From NCBI GenBank assembly GCA_013329495.1, contig DUKC01000060.1, positions 1 to 14,588 on the forward strand: a DNA stretch of 14,588 nt. Reading direction: 5' to 3'. Positions 6,346-12,655 of this stretch are shown one piece after another. The position numbers and the translations under genes were made by a program. How positions within the stretch are numbered: the first letter of the stretch is position 1; every line of letters begins with the position of its first letter. A model generated the notes under the pieces. The model was not told the DNA's origin. It did not search any database and saw nothing but the letters and a program-made list of their open reading frames with translations. Origin of the DNA: Thermoplasmata archaeon. Its GTDB lineage: Archaea; Thermoplasmatota; E2; UBA9212.

Positions 6346-7032
6346 ATGGGCAGAAGGAAATTCACAAGAACCCCGATGGCGGAAATAGTGAGGCGGTCTC
6401 CCTTCGATGGCCTTCTCAGTCATAACGAGAAGGCAAAGGAATGCATTTCTGTTTTAAAAGATGCAATGGAAGCATACTGCGATGGGGAGTGGGAGAGGTT
6501 TGAAGAACTGACCAATAAGATAATCAAAATAGAGCACGAAGCAGACCTAATCAAGGGAAATATAAGGGCACACTTACCAAAAAGCATATTTATGCGAATT
6601 GACAAATCGACGTTTTTGGATTGTTTGCGAGAGGAGGATGCTATACTAGACTATGCAGAGAATGCGGGTGTTTGGTTAAAGTTCAAAAGGAACGTGATTC
6701 CTAATGAGTTCAGAGAAGATTTTTTAAAACATTTGGAAAAAGTTATAGAGTGCGTTGGTGCTTATGACAACGCTGTGAAAGAAGTAAAAGCATTGGTCAG
6801 AGGAGCTGTTAGGCAAAAAGATCGAGAGAAAGCCAAACAGGCTATAAAAGAGACCCACCGAAAAGAGTGGGAAGCAGATGAGGTAGAAAAGAGGCTAACG
6901 AAAAATATATTTAGTGCAGATCTAGATCCACTGTCCATCTTTCACCTGATCAAGGTCGTTGAGCTAATCGGAGAGATAGCCGACCACGCAGAGAACGCGG
7001 GAGATCGGCTGAGAATGATGTTTGCAAAATAG
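6346..7032 (+). CDS. DUF47 / PhoU-like protein, partner of the phosphate transporter
   Basis: A 228-residue all-helical cytosolic protein of the DUF47 family (PF01865), related in fold to PhoU and usually encoded next to Pit. The segments SPFDGLLSHNEKAKECI, KIIKIEHEADLIKGNI, REEDAILDYAENAGVWL, IKETHRKEWEADEVEKRL and EIADHAENAGDRLRMM are typical. The two E/D-x-x-(D/E) clusters (EHEAD and EWEADE) resemble the metal-binding motifs of PhoU. It probably modulates the transporter, as inferred from family context. The gap from pit is 34 bases. AGTTTTAAATTTT near 6314-6326 could give a leaderless mRNA at 6346. TATAAATA at 6334-6341 is a second candidate and would fit the in-frame ATG at 6376 (residue 11) better, so the first ten residues are uncertain. 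Confidence 0.9.
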   Translation: MGRRKFTRTPMAEIVRRSPFDGLLSHNEKAKECISVLKDAMEAYCDGEWERFEELTNKIIKIEHEADLIKGNIRAHLPKSIFMRIDKSTFLDCLREEDAILDYAENAGVWLKFKRNVIPNEFREDFLKHLEKVIECVGAYDNAVKEVKALVRGAVRQKDREKAKQAIKETHRKEWEADEVEKRLTKNIFSADLDPLSIFHLIKVVELIGEIADHAENAGDRLRMMFAK

Positions 7033-7041
7033 GACTTACTA

Positions 7042-7048
7042 TTTTTTT
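7042..7048 (+). terminator. T7 run after the phosphate operon
   Basis: Seven consecutive Ts begin ten bases after the DUF47 stop codon with no strong hairpin before them, the usual form of an archaeal terminator. It separates the phosphate genes from the RAM cluster. Confidence 0.4.
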
Positions 7049-7071
7049 CGGCTGCTTGATGGAGTATCTGG

Positions 7072-7147
7072 CGAGAGAAGGACCCTGTAGAATCTGAATT
7101 GAGGCCTGCTCTTTGCAGTTCAAATTCGTCCATTTGCCCTTCTCTCG
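7072..7147. repeat. Long imperfect stem-loop between the phosphate and RAM genes
   Basis: The outer stem CGAGAGAAGG (7072-7081) with CCTTCTCTCG (7138-7147) is ten perfect pairs. The inner stem GAATCTGAATTG (7090-7101) with CAGTTCAAATTC (7116-7127) has one mismatch and one G-U pair out of twelve, around a 14-base loop. An internal loop of 8 and 10 bases separates the stems. The element lies just upstream of a TATA box, so it could be a DNA operator or palindromic repeat, or an RNA structure if transcribed through. Confidence 0.6.
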
Positions 7148-7157
7148 ACGATGTTAA

Positions 7158-7193
7158 TTTTATATACTACAATTCTATATGTATTTCAGGAGG
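7158..7193 (+). promoter_or_regulatory. Promoter and RBS of the single-RAM-domain gene
   Basis: TTTATATAC at 7158-7166 is a strong archaeal TATA box and predicts a start near 7185. AGGAGG at 7188-7193 is a perfect Shine-Dalgarno seven bases before the ATG at 7201. The 76-base stem-loop ends ten bases upstream of the TATA box. Confidence 0.65.
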
Positions 7194-7200
7194 AAATAGA

Positions 7201-7437
7201 ATGTACACCGTTTATGTGCTAATCAATACTGAACTAGGTCATGAAGAAGATGTTAAGAAGGAATTGTTGCATACTGAACAAGTAAGAAAAGCAGACACCG
7301 TGACAGGAGCCTTTGATAATATTGTTGAATTAGAAGGAGAAAACTTAGACGAGCTCACTAGGTTGGTATTTGAAAAATTACGCAAAATCCATCACGTAGT
7401 TAAGACGGAAACACTGATATCCAGATCGTCAGGCTAA
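7201..7437 (+). CDS. Stand-alone Lrp/AsnC ligand-binding (RAM) domain protein
   Basis: A 78-residue protein made of one RAM/AsnC-type ligand-binding domain, without the DNA-binding helix-turn-helix of full Lrp proteins. It shows the strand TVYVLINTELG, a helix EEDVKKELL, the strand-turn KADTVTGAFDNIVELEG, a helix ELTRLVFEKLRKI and a final strand VVKTETLISR. Domains of this type form dimers and octamers and bind amino acids or other small molecules; alone they are thought to modulate other proteins or act as sensors. The ATG at 7201 is chosen over an upstream start because of the perfect AGGAGG and the TATA box. The T-rich stretch at 7490-7500 may end its transcript. It is clearly paralogous to the RAM half of the next gene. 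Confidence 0.85.
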   Translation: MYTVYVLINTELGHEEDVKKELLHTEQVRKADTVTGAFDNIVELEGENLDELTRLVFEKLRKIHHVVKTETLISRSSG

Positions 7438-7489
7438 TCGGGACAACTCAATACCAGAGCAAAAATTCAGAATCTTCCTATCTTACCTA

Positions 7490-7500
7490 TTTTGTTTTTT
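7490..7500 (+). terminator. T-rich terminator after the single-RAM gene
   Basis: TTTTGTTTTTT follows a pyrimidine-rich stretch 53 bases after the RAM stop codon. It lies just before the next reading frame, which implies that the zinc-ribbon gene either has its own promoter or depends on read-through. Confidence 0.3.
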
Positions 7501-7517
7501 GCCATTATCCCTACCGT

Positions 7518-8024
7518 TTGATAACTTCTCTAACTTCATCGGCAAAAATCCACTTTCAAAAAGTGAGAGGCAAAGGAGCGGCAATACCAAAAAAATCAGT
7601 CGATTTAGAAAAAACGGATGATTTGCAAGAATCAATCGAGGGCAAACCCAAAGAAGATAATGAAAAAATCAAACTGCCAGAAAAAAGTGTTGGAACGATA
7701 TATTGTCCCAAGTGTGCTCAGAAATGTGAGACGGAAGACATGTTTTGCAGATTCTGTGGAGCAAAAATTGCTTCAGGTGCACCCCAGAAAAAAAGGATTC
7801 GAGGCATTTATGTATTCATCAATACGGAATGCGGAAAAGAGGAGCTTGTCAGAAAAGAGCTGAACAGATTAGATGGTGCAATAAGAGCAGACACCCTAAC
7901 CGGACCTTATGATAATGTAGTCATTCTTGAAGGATGGAGCATTGGAGGACTTATGGAGCTGGTCGAGCAGAAAGTGAAAAAAATTTCTGGAGTAAAAGAG
8001 GCAAAAATTCTCGTTGTTCTTTAA
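7518..8024 (+). CDS. Zinc-ribbon plus RAM (Lrp/AsnC ligand-binding) fusion protein
   Basis: As read from TTG at 7518 this is 168 residues. Residues 24-58 are a charged, probably disordered stretch. Residues 63-80 are a zinc ribbon with C63, C66, C77 and C80 (CPKC, then CRFC). Residues 94-168 are a RAM domain (GIYVFINTECGKEELVRKEL, ADTLTGPYDNVVILEG, final strand VKEAKILVVL) closely similar to the upstream protein. Zinc ribbons usually mediate protein or nucleic-acid contact, so this may be a ligand-responsive adaptor; that is inference. The start is uncertain: TTG 7518 and GTG 7563 lack an RBS, whereas AAAGGAG (7572-7578) sits five bases before an in-frame ATA at 7584. The residues before 24 are therefore doubtful. 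No clear TATA box is seen. Confidence 0.75.
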   Translation: MITSLTSSAKIHFQKVRGKGAAIPKKSVDLEKTDDLQESIEGKPKEDNEKIKLPEKSVGTIYCPKCAQKCETEDMFCRFCGAKIASGAPQKKRIRGIYVFINTECGKEELVRKELNRLDGAIRADTLTGPYDNVVILEGWSIGGLMELVEQKVKKISGVKEAKILVVL

Positions 8025-8043
8025 GAGAAGAAAATAGGGAGGG

Positions 8044-8200
8044 GTGAAAAGAGTAGATATCTCCCCAAGAGTCTTTGGCAACATAGCTGTTCTAGAAGGA
8101 AAAAGCATTGGTGAGCCAATAGCCGTACCATTGATAATATTCGTAAAACACCTTCTGCAGTAAGAACCGAAAGGCTTGGTGCTAAAAACCCAGAATAGCC
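8044..8200 (+). pseudogene. Decayed C-terminal half of a third RAM domain
   Basis: From 8044 the frame reads VKRVDISPRVFGNIAVLEG, then KSIGE, and stops with TAA at 8161. This lines up with IRADTLTGPYDNVVILEG and WSIGG of the preceding gene. Shifting frame just before the stop (from 8157) continues AVRTERLGAKN, which matches the closing RAM strand VKTETLI. So a third copy is present with one frameshift, and the first half of the domain (strand 1 and helix 1) is missing. It starts 20 bases after the stop of the zinc-ribbon gene, and GGGAGGGG precedes it. It is best read as a dead tandem duplicate; a functional 39-residue peptide is unlikely. Confidence 0.6.
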
Positions 8201-8259
8201 CCTATTGTTCTTTTCTATCCGTTTTCCTTTTATTTCTCAGTGCTAATGAAATTTTTTAT

Positions 8260-8847
8260 TTACTCTTCTTCGGGAATCATCTCTTCGATATTTACTCCTC
8301 CCAAAATATTGTTCATGTCCCTGGATAGATCTCCTATGCCCTCAGAAACATCAGCGACCCCTTTGTTTAAACTCTCCACTCTTTCTTTTGGGAGGTCCAG
8401 CGTTTTTGCTTCAATTGCATTTAATCGATCAGTCAATCTCGCGACTAATTCGTTGTTGCTTGATAACCTTTCTTCTATTTTCCTTGAAATTTCGTTAATC
8501 CTTCTTTCAACCGCCCCAATTTTATCCAATGGGAATTCCTGGGGAATTTCCTTCTCTGCGCCTATTAAACCTTTTACCGCATCCATACCTTTAGAAAGTT
8601 TTGCTAGCTCTTCCCCCATATTTCCTATTCTTTTGTCTATTCTTGTCTGTTCGGCTTGTTCTGTGAGATTCTCTATTATCTTATCAAATTTCTCCTTAGT
8701 TATTTCTTTTTCTTTTAAGGATCCATTAAGCTCTCTTAGCATGAAATAAGGAATCTTACCTTTTTGCTCGTATATCTTCTTCTCTATCTCTTCAGGAGAT
8801 AAGTATCTTTTTTTGGCCTTTTCACCTTTTCCAAATCCTTTAAACAT
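8260..8847 (-). CDS. Coiled-coil protein of unknown function
   Basis: A 195-residue, highly charged soluble protein. Residues 1-15 are basic (MFKGFGKGEKAKKRY), residues 16-65 form a helical module rich in Glu/Lys (LSPEEIEKKIYEQKGKIPYF, then LRELNGSLKEKEITKEKFD), and from about 65 to 185 there is extended coiled coil with heptad-like leucines and isoleucines (IGAVERRINEISRKIEERL, then ELVARLTDRLNAIEAKTLDL). The C terminus is acidic. I do not recognise the family. Such proteins often act as scaffolds or as partners of membrane, secretion or archaellum machinery, but no such gene is adjacent. The start is supported by AAGGTGA just upstream (GGTGA is the complement of 8851-8855) and a TATA-like TAATTATAA (complement of 8884-8892). 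It converges on the RAM cluster. Confidence 0.8.
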   Translation of the reverse strand: MFKGFGKGEKAKKRYLSPEEIEKKIYEQKGKIPYFMLRELNGSLKEKEITKEKFDKIIENLTEQAEQTRIDKRIGNMGEELAKLSKGMDAVKGLIGAEKEIPQEFPLDKIGAVERRINEISRKIEERLSSNNELVARLTDRLNAIEAKTLDLPKERVESLNKGVADVSEGIGDLSRDMNNILGGVNIEEMIPEEE

Positions 8848-9152
8848 TCTTCACCTTATTATTGAATAATATTAGCTCTCCCTTATAATTAGTTTTTGCT
8901 TTCCAAACAACTTTCTTTATCGATCAATGTGATGGCATATGTTTTTTGAATAGGATTCATCTTCTAGTTTTTAAATCTCTGATGTGCACATATCAAGTGT
9001 TGTTATCCCTCTAAATTGCTAAGCGTGATCAGCCGGCTAAAACTTTTGGAATCTCCCCTAAAACCCCGCTCTCTTCCAATCTGATGTGAAAAAGAGACTT
9101 TTTCTTTTACCTTTTTCTAGGGATGCAAGACTTGAAAGATAGAGCGGTCTCG
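8848..9152. other. Intergenic region holding the coiled-coil gene promoter
   Basis: About 305 bases. The left part holds the minus-strand promoter of the coiled-coil gene (TAATTATAA, complement of 8884-8892) and the palindrome TATTATT-G-AATAATA near 8860-8874. GAAAAAG (9088-9094) can pair with CTTTTTC (9098-9104) in T-rich DNA, possibly near the end of the DUF373 transcript. No ORF is supported. Confidence 0.4.
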
Positions 9153-10271
9153 CTATTCCTCCAAATCAATGGGAAGCTTTTCCTTCTTTTTTTCGAAGGT
9201 TTCTTTGATAAACCTGTATGACAAAGATCCCACTATGGCGATTAGAACACCTCCCCCAATTCGAGCAAAGAAGTCTAGATCCAGAATTCCTGGTAGAGCT
9301 TCCTCTCTAACAAATCCGAGTACTAGAATCAAGGTAGCCGAGATGATCAACCCCACAGAAAGAGTCCACAAAGATATAATAATGTAATTCCAGTAAATTT
9401 TTTTCTCGTGTACGTAAGTGTCAAATATCTTTCCGCCTACCCAAACAAGAACAGCTAGGATTACCCACATCAACATGCTGTGAATAAATTCTAGAACATA
9501 TTCTGGCAATGGTGTTTCCGGTGGAATTGGATTTTCAGGATCACTGAAAGCGCTCATTCCTCCCGCTAGAACAATAATCAAGGCTATGAGGAAAGTAAAA
9601 AACGATAGTTTTCCGGTTATGATCTCGCTCCAGACTAGTTTAGTACTTCTTCGAACCACGTCTTCCAGCTTATAGGCTCTGATGAGGAAATAAAGAGCTA
9701 TTACCAACGGTATCAGGTATGCAATTTGCGAGATGTTCGCAAGCCCTGCCACAGCCCAGATCAGCAATGCTATGGATACAGGTACGACAAAAGTTTTTAG
9801 CACCTTCTCGTCTTCCAAAAATCTCAGGAAAAGGTAATACATTGATTGGATGTTTGTACTCTGTTTTATAATGACTCTTCTAACCGAGCTAATCTTTACT
9901 CTAGATTGAATTAAAGGGAGAATAAATTCATCTTCAGCTCCATCTGACACTAGAACAGCATCGTCTGGTCTTATCTTTTGAATTACCTCTTCTAACTGTT
10001 TAGCTATTATAGAATCGGACTGCATCCCGACTTTTATATCTCCGGTTAGAGTTGCAATCTCAGCGTCTGCGCGTGATTTCTTTATTTCGTTATAAGCTGA
10101 GATAGCAGAAAAGATGGAATTTACGTCGGTATCTTCAGGATCTGCAACGGCGAGAGCTTCAGCTGCCCTTATGTTTGCTTCTTCACCTATTATTGGACCT
10201 TTGACGTTGGCCTTTCGACCAAGATCGTTATCTCGGTCTATGCAAATTATCAATGTTCTCTTTTTTGCCAT
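9153..10271 (-). CDS. DUF373 family membrane protein
   Basis: A 372-residue archaeal protein of the DUF373 family, function unknown. Residues 1-150 are a soluble N-terminal domain: a first strand RTLIICIDRDNDLG, the motif KGPIIGEEANIRAAEALAVA, the phrase ADPEDTDVNS, then ATLTGD and VLVSDGAEDEFILPLIQSRV. Aspartates cluster at the strand ends, as in nucleotide- or metal-binding Rossmann-like folds. Residues 165-360 hold about six hydrophobic helices, and the tail is charged (KKKEKLPIDLEE). An in-frame GTG start at 10331 would add 20 residues. I prefer the ATG (complement of 10269-10271) because the family begins near MAKKRTLIICID and a TATA box GTATTATAAA (complement of 10291-10300) lies 20-29 bases upstream. 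It probably couples cytosolic sensing to a membrane function, which is inference. Confidence 0.88.
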   Translation of the reverse strand: MAKKRTLIICIDRDNDLGRKANVKGPIIGEEANIRAAEALAVADPEDTDVNSIFSAISAYNEIKKSRADAEIATLTGDIKVGMQSDSIIAKQLEEVIQKIRPDDAVLVSDGAEDEFILPLIQSRVKISSVRRVIIKQSTNIQSMYYLFLRFLEDEKVLKTFVVPVSIALLIWAVAGLANISQIAYLIPLVIALYFLIRAYKLEDVVRRSTKLVWSEIITGKLSFFTFLIALIIVLAGGMSAFSDPENPIPPETPLPEYVLEFIHSMLMWVILAVLVWVGGKIFDTYVHEKKIYWNYIIISLWTLSVGLIISATLILVLGFVREEALPGILDLDFFARIGGGVLIAIVGSLSYRFIKETFEKKKEKLPIDLEE

Positions 10272-10621
10272 TGTTTCGCCGTTAATTAGATTTATAATAC
10301 ACTTTTTGGTATAATAAAGTTTATCATTCATTTATACTATTTGTCGAAAGAATTCTCATACTTCTGTCTGATAAAACATCAAGTCATTTTCTTTTAGCTT
10401 GTTGAAAGCTTTATGCTCTTCTCTTTTTAAACTTAAAAAGCTTCTTGGTAATACTTTTAAAATGAGGGAAAAACCTAATTTGGAGGGTTTTAGAAATTGT
10501 AGCACAAATTGGGCATTATACCTATAAGGCCTCTCAAATGGATTTGACCTGTATTCCCTCCCTATCCCTAAATAAGCTGACAAGGCGAACACGTGACATC
10601 AACTAAAGATCTGAAAGGGTT
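10272..10621. other. Intergenic region upstream of the DUF373 gene and beyond the transposase remnant
   Basis: It holds the DUF373 promoter on the minus strand, with TATA candidates GTATTATAAA (10291-10300) and CTTTATTATACC (10309-10320, complement). Beyond that lies DNA that would encode the missing C-terminal part of the transposase if the element were complete, but I cannot recognise any catalytic motif in it. A 78-codon minus-strand ORF here is listed separately. Confidence 0.4.
10356..10592 (-). CDS. Doubtful ORF of 78 codons, unrecognised
   Basis: Minus-strand ORF from GTG at 10592. It includes RPYRYNAQFVLQFLKPSK and later SLKREEHKAFNKLKEND, which look protein-like and basic, but I recognise no family and see no RBS or promoter. 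It lies directly downstream of the transposase remnant, so it may be the scrambled end of that element, a fragment of another gene, or noise. Confidence 0.2.
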   Translation of the reverse strand: MFALSAYLGIGREYRSNPFERPYRYNAQFVLQFLKPSKLGFSLILKVLPRSFLSLKREEHKAFNKLKENDLMFYQTEV

Positions 10622-11379
10622 TCACCATAGTCTCACAAAAGAGCACGGTGGCTCAGGCTTTACAATCTCTAACCACCATTCAGGCAATTCCGAGGCACTC
10701 GTACCCTGAATTACCCAGTACTTGCTTAGAAGTTCGTCTCCTAATTTCTCCCAATCCTCATACCCATCCTTACAAGAATCACCCTCTCTCAATAATCCAT
10801 CCATAACTCCCTTAGGACTGATTTCAAATGAATCGTTGTAGCACAGAAAATCCCTCCCCTTTCTCAGAGGGCCTCTCAGGTGATACTTGAGCATGGTCAT
10901 GCAGACCAGCAGGCAAACACCGAGATCTCCTGCCTGCGGACAATCCCTGTGTTTGGATCTAACTTCTGCTCCACAATTGGGACATCTATAGACATCGATG
11001 TTGAACTGAGTTACTTTGATCTTTTTCGGAGGGGGCATGTCCTCCACTAGCTTCGTTTCAGTCTTTATCGGTTCTCCCAATTCGGGGTTACAGTAGGGAC
11101 AGAAAATTGTGGTTAAATCGATCACTTCATCTGGATCCCTATGCTTTTTAGTAGTACCTCTGTGCCCCTTGGATGCTCCTCTTTTCTTCTCGACTCTTTC
11201 AGCTCTGACCCTCTTCTTCAGCGTGGGTTGTGAGGAGGGAGGGGATTCTCATAAAACCTCAGCTTTTTCCTTAGCTCCTCGTTTTCCTTCTGCAACAAAC
11301 TAACTTGCTCAAGAGTACGATCTCTTTCTAGAGCCAATCGAATGGTTTCCTCTTAGAGTTGCTTCAGATAGCTCTTCAA
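10622..11379 (-). pseudogene. IS66-like transposase, N-terminal part, disrupted
   Basis: On the minus strand a TTG (11377-11379) overlaps the DUF2080 stop as TTGA, and the frame reads LKSYLKQL before an in-frame TAA at 11353-11355. Reading through gives ETIRLALERDRTLEQ, then QKENEELRKKLRFYENPLPP, the coiled coil and ENP motif that open IS66-like transposases. A frameshift near 11220 leads to VEKKRGASKGHRG, the zinc-binding segment with CPYC and RCPNCG, and the conserved TMLKYHLRGPLRK and FEISPKGVMDGLL. At the point where the first catalytic Asp-Glu-Thr is expected, the sequence reads VIQGTSASELPEWWLEI, without it, and stops at 10622. The C-terminal catalytic half is absent, so the transposase is dead through a nonsense codon, a frameshift and a truncation. 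Confidence 0.8.
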
Positions 11380-11534
11380 TCCCTGCACACCACCAAATAC
11401 ACTCTTTTTCCAAGATATTCTTTTGGACAGTCGACTTTTGCCCCCGTGCCAAATTTGGTGACTCTCTTTTCAAAGAACCCTACTATATTTTTGATGTGCA
11501 GCTCGTTTGCAGGTGTTAAGTCTCCTTTCTTCAT
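11376..11534 (-). CDS. DUF2080 family transposase-associated protein
   Basis: A 52-residue protein: MKKGDLTPANELHIKNIVGF, then FEKRVTKFGTGAKVDCPKEY and LGKRVYLVVCRD. This is the form of the small DUF2080 proteins found just upstream of archaeal transposase genes. The fold resembles an AbrB/SpoVT-type swapped hairpin (KFGTGAKVDCPKEYLG), so DNA binding or control of the transposase is plausible but unproven. It seems intact, although the overlapping transposase gene is dead. The ATG (complement of 11532-11534) follows an AT-rich palindrome at 11533-11551 that contains TATA-like sequence. Confidence 0.7.
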   Translation of the reverse strand: MKKGDLTPANELHIKNIVGFFEKRVTKFGTGAKVDCPKEYLGKRVYLVVCRD

Positions 11535-11551
11535 ATATATTGAATATATAT
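11533..11551. repeat. AT-rich near-palindrome at the edge of the transposon remnant
   Basis: ATATATATTGAATATATAT reads almost identically on both strands. It covers the start codon and upstream region of the DUF2080 gene and could act as its TATA region or operator, or belong to the element end. No matching terminal repeat was found on the other side. Confidence 0.35.
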
Positions 11552-11625
11552 AAGGGGTTTAAAAATATTTCGATCAAATCGAGCTTGTTTGCTGGTGCAT
11601 AAAAAGGAAATTAGCTAAACAAATA

Positions 11626-11647
11626 CTTATATTCAAGACAATATAAG
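11626..11647 (+). promoter_or_regulatory. TATA region of the GH92 fragment, with inverted repeat
   Basis: CTTATATT (11626-11633) is 27-33 bases before the ATG at 11660, a leaderless arrangement, and forms a perfect inverted repeat with AATATAAG (11640-11647) across CAAGAC. The symmetry around the predicted transcription start could be an operator. Confidence 0.45.
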
Positions 11648-11659
11648 ATACCAAAGAAA

Positions 11660-12523
11660 ATGAGAACAATACTCGCAATATTGGCAGTGGGCATCTTGAT
11701 AGAAACTGCATTTTCTGGTTGTATTGAACATGAAAAAAAAGAGGAAGTTATTCCATTGGAAGATTTAAACAAATACGTGAATCCATTCATAGGGACTGCA
11801 GGAGATCATGGGCAACTTTATCCTGGCCCAGTGAGGCCATTTGGTTTGGTTAGATTAGGCCCTGATACTGTTCTTAGAAATCATGCTGGATATGATTATG
11901 ACTGTGATGAAATTAAGGGTTTTAGCCACTTCCGTTTGGGCGGCGTGGGCTGCGAAGGCGAAGGGGGAAACATCCTTGTGACTCCATCTATTGGATCCGT
12001 CAGCAGTTCACACTACAATCATGATGACGAAGAGGCTCAACCAGGCTATTATGCTGTCAGTCTTAAGGATTGTAATATCCAGGTGGAACTAACTGCAACA
12101 CAGCATGTTGGTTTCCATAAGTACACTTTTCCTGCCTCAACCAAACCATTGATTCAAATAGACGCTGGGAGCACCTTCACCAAGTACTATGAGGCCTGGG
12201 CAAGGGTGGATGGAAACAACATTGTTGAAGGTTACGCCCTCACCGGCAATTTCGGCGGCGAAGATGCCATGTACCCTCTTTATTTCTATACAGTGTTTAG
12301 TAAGCCTTTTCAGAGTTACTCTAATGAAGGTGATGGAAAGAGGCCAGCAAAAAAAAGGACGGGAGGGACGGCTTTCATTTGGTACACAGTTTTAATCAGC
12401 CACAGGATGAACAGATTAAGAGAGCTAAGCAAGACTTTGTCGGCAATCTTCAAACAGAAGACAAAGGCATTGACCCAACCCTCTTGCAAGTCTTCCTTTT
12501 TTAGCTATATAAAGCATCTTTGA
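11660..12523 (+). pseudogene. Truncated GH92 alpha-mannosidase-like lipoprotein
   Basis: The ORF opens with an archaeal lipoprotein signal: MRTILAILAVGILIETAFSG then C21 (lipobox F-S-G-C). Residues about 38-70 are the N-terminal hallmark of glycoside hydrolase family 92, YVNPFIGTAGDHGQLYPGPV then RPFGLVRLGPDT, followed by GFSHFRLGGVGCEGEG and the beta-sandwich segment ending near YPLYFYTVFSKPF (about residue 215). GH92 enzymes are exo-acting, calcium-dependent alpha-mannosidases of roughly 700 or more residues with the catalytic acids in the C-terminal barrel, which is absent here. After about 12320 the frame loses similarity (GKRPAKKRTGGTAFIWYTV and on). Another frame at 12373-12504 reads NQPQDEQIKRAKQDFVGNLQ, but I cannot place it in GH92. 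A dead gene is likely. The TATA box implies it was once transcribed. Confidence 0.75.
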
Positions 12524-12552
12524 GATATGGTAATTAAATTTTACTGACAAAA

Positions 12553-12579
12553 AGTACTCCCGTCGAGGCTTTAACCCGA
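12553..12579 (-). repeat. Degenerate copy of the 3' end of tRNA-Glu
   Basis: Compared without gaps to 14175-14201, 21 of 27 positions agree, including AGT-CTCCCGTCG at one end and AACCCGA at the other. Read on the minus strand it gives a T-arm-like hairpin (TCGGG, seven-base loop, CTCGA) and the acceptor half CGGGAGT. No 5' acceptor half is present upstream, so it is a fragment and not a gene. It has the same orientation as the intact tRNA-Glu. Confidence 0.5.
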
Positions 12580-12621
12580 AGTTCAAATCACTTACGAAAA
12601 GAAATTGAGAGTTCACGATAG

Positions 12622-12631
12622 TTTTTTTAAA
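12622..12631 (+). promoter_or_regulatory. TATA-like box for the C69 peptidase gene
   Basis: TTTTTTTAAA lies 25-34 bases before the ATG at 12656, which suits a leaderless mRNA and supports that start over the in-frame TTG at 12605. CTATATAAAG near 12505-12514 is a second TATA-like site further upstream. Confidence 0.4.
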
Positions 12632-12655
12632 CCGCAAGGCCATTTTCAAGCAATA

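Noticed and set aside
7072..7147. A tRNA gene hidden in the long stem-loop
   Set aside because: TTCAAAT resembles a T-loop, but no five-pair T-stem, D-arm or anticodon arm can be formed around it.
8240..8749. 169-codon plus-strand ORF opposite the coiled-coil gene
   Set aside because: It is a Ser/Leu/Phe-rich mirror of Glu/Lys-rich coiled-coil coding. The minus-strand frame has a proper RBS, promoter and heptad pattern.
9088..9104. Hairpin GAAAAAG/CTTTTTC as a terminator
   Set aside because: It is all A/T-rich, and the T-rich tail is on the plus strand, where no upstream gene needs it. It is noted only within the intergenic entry.
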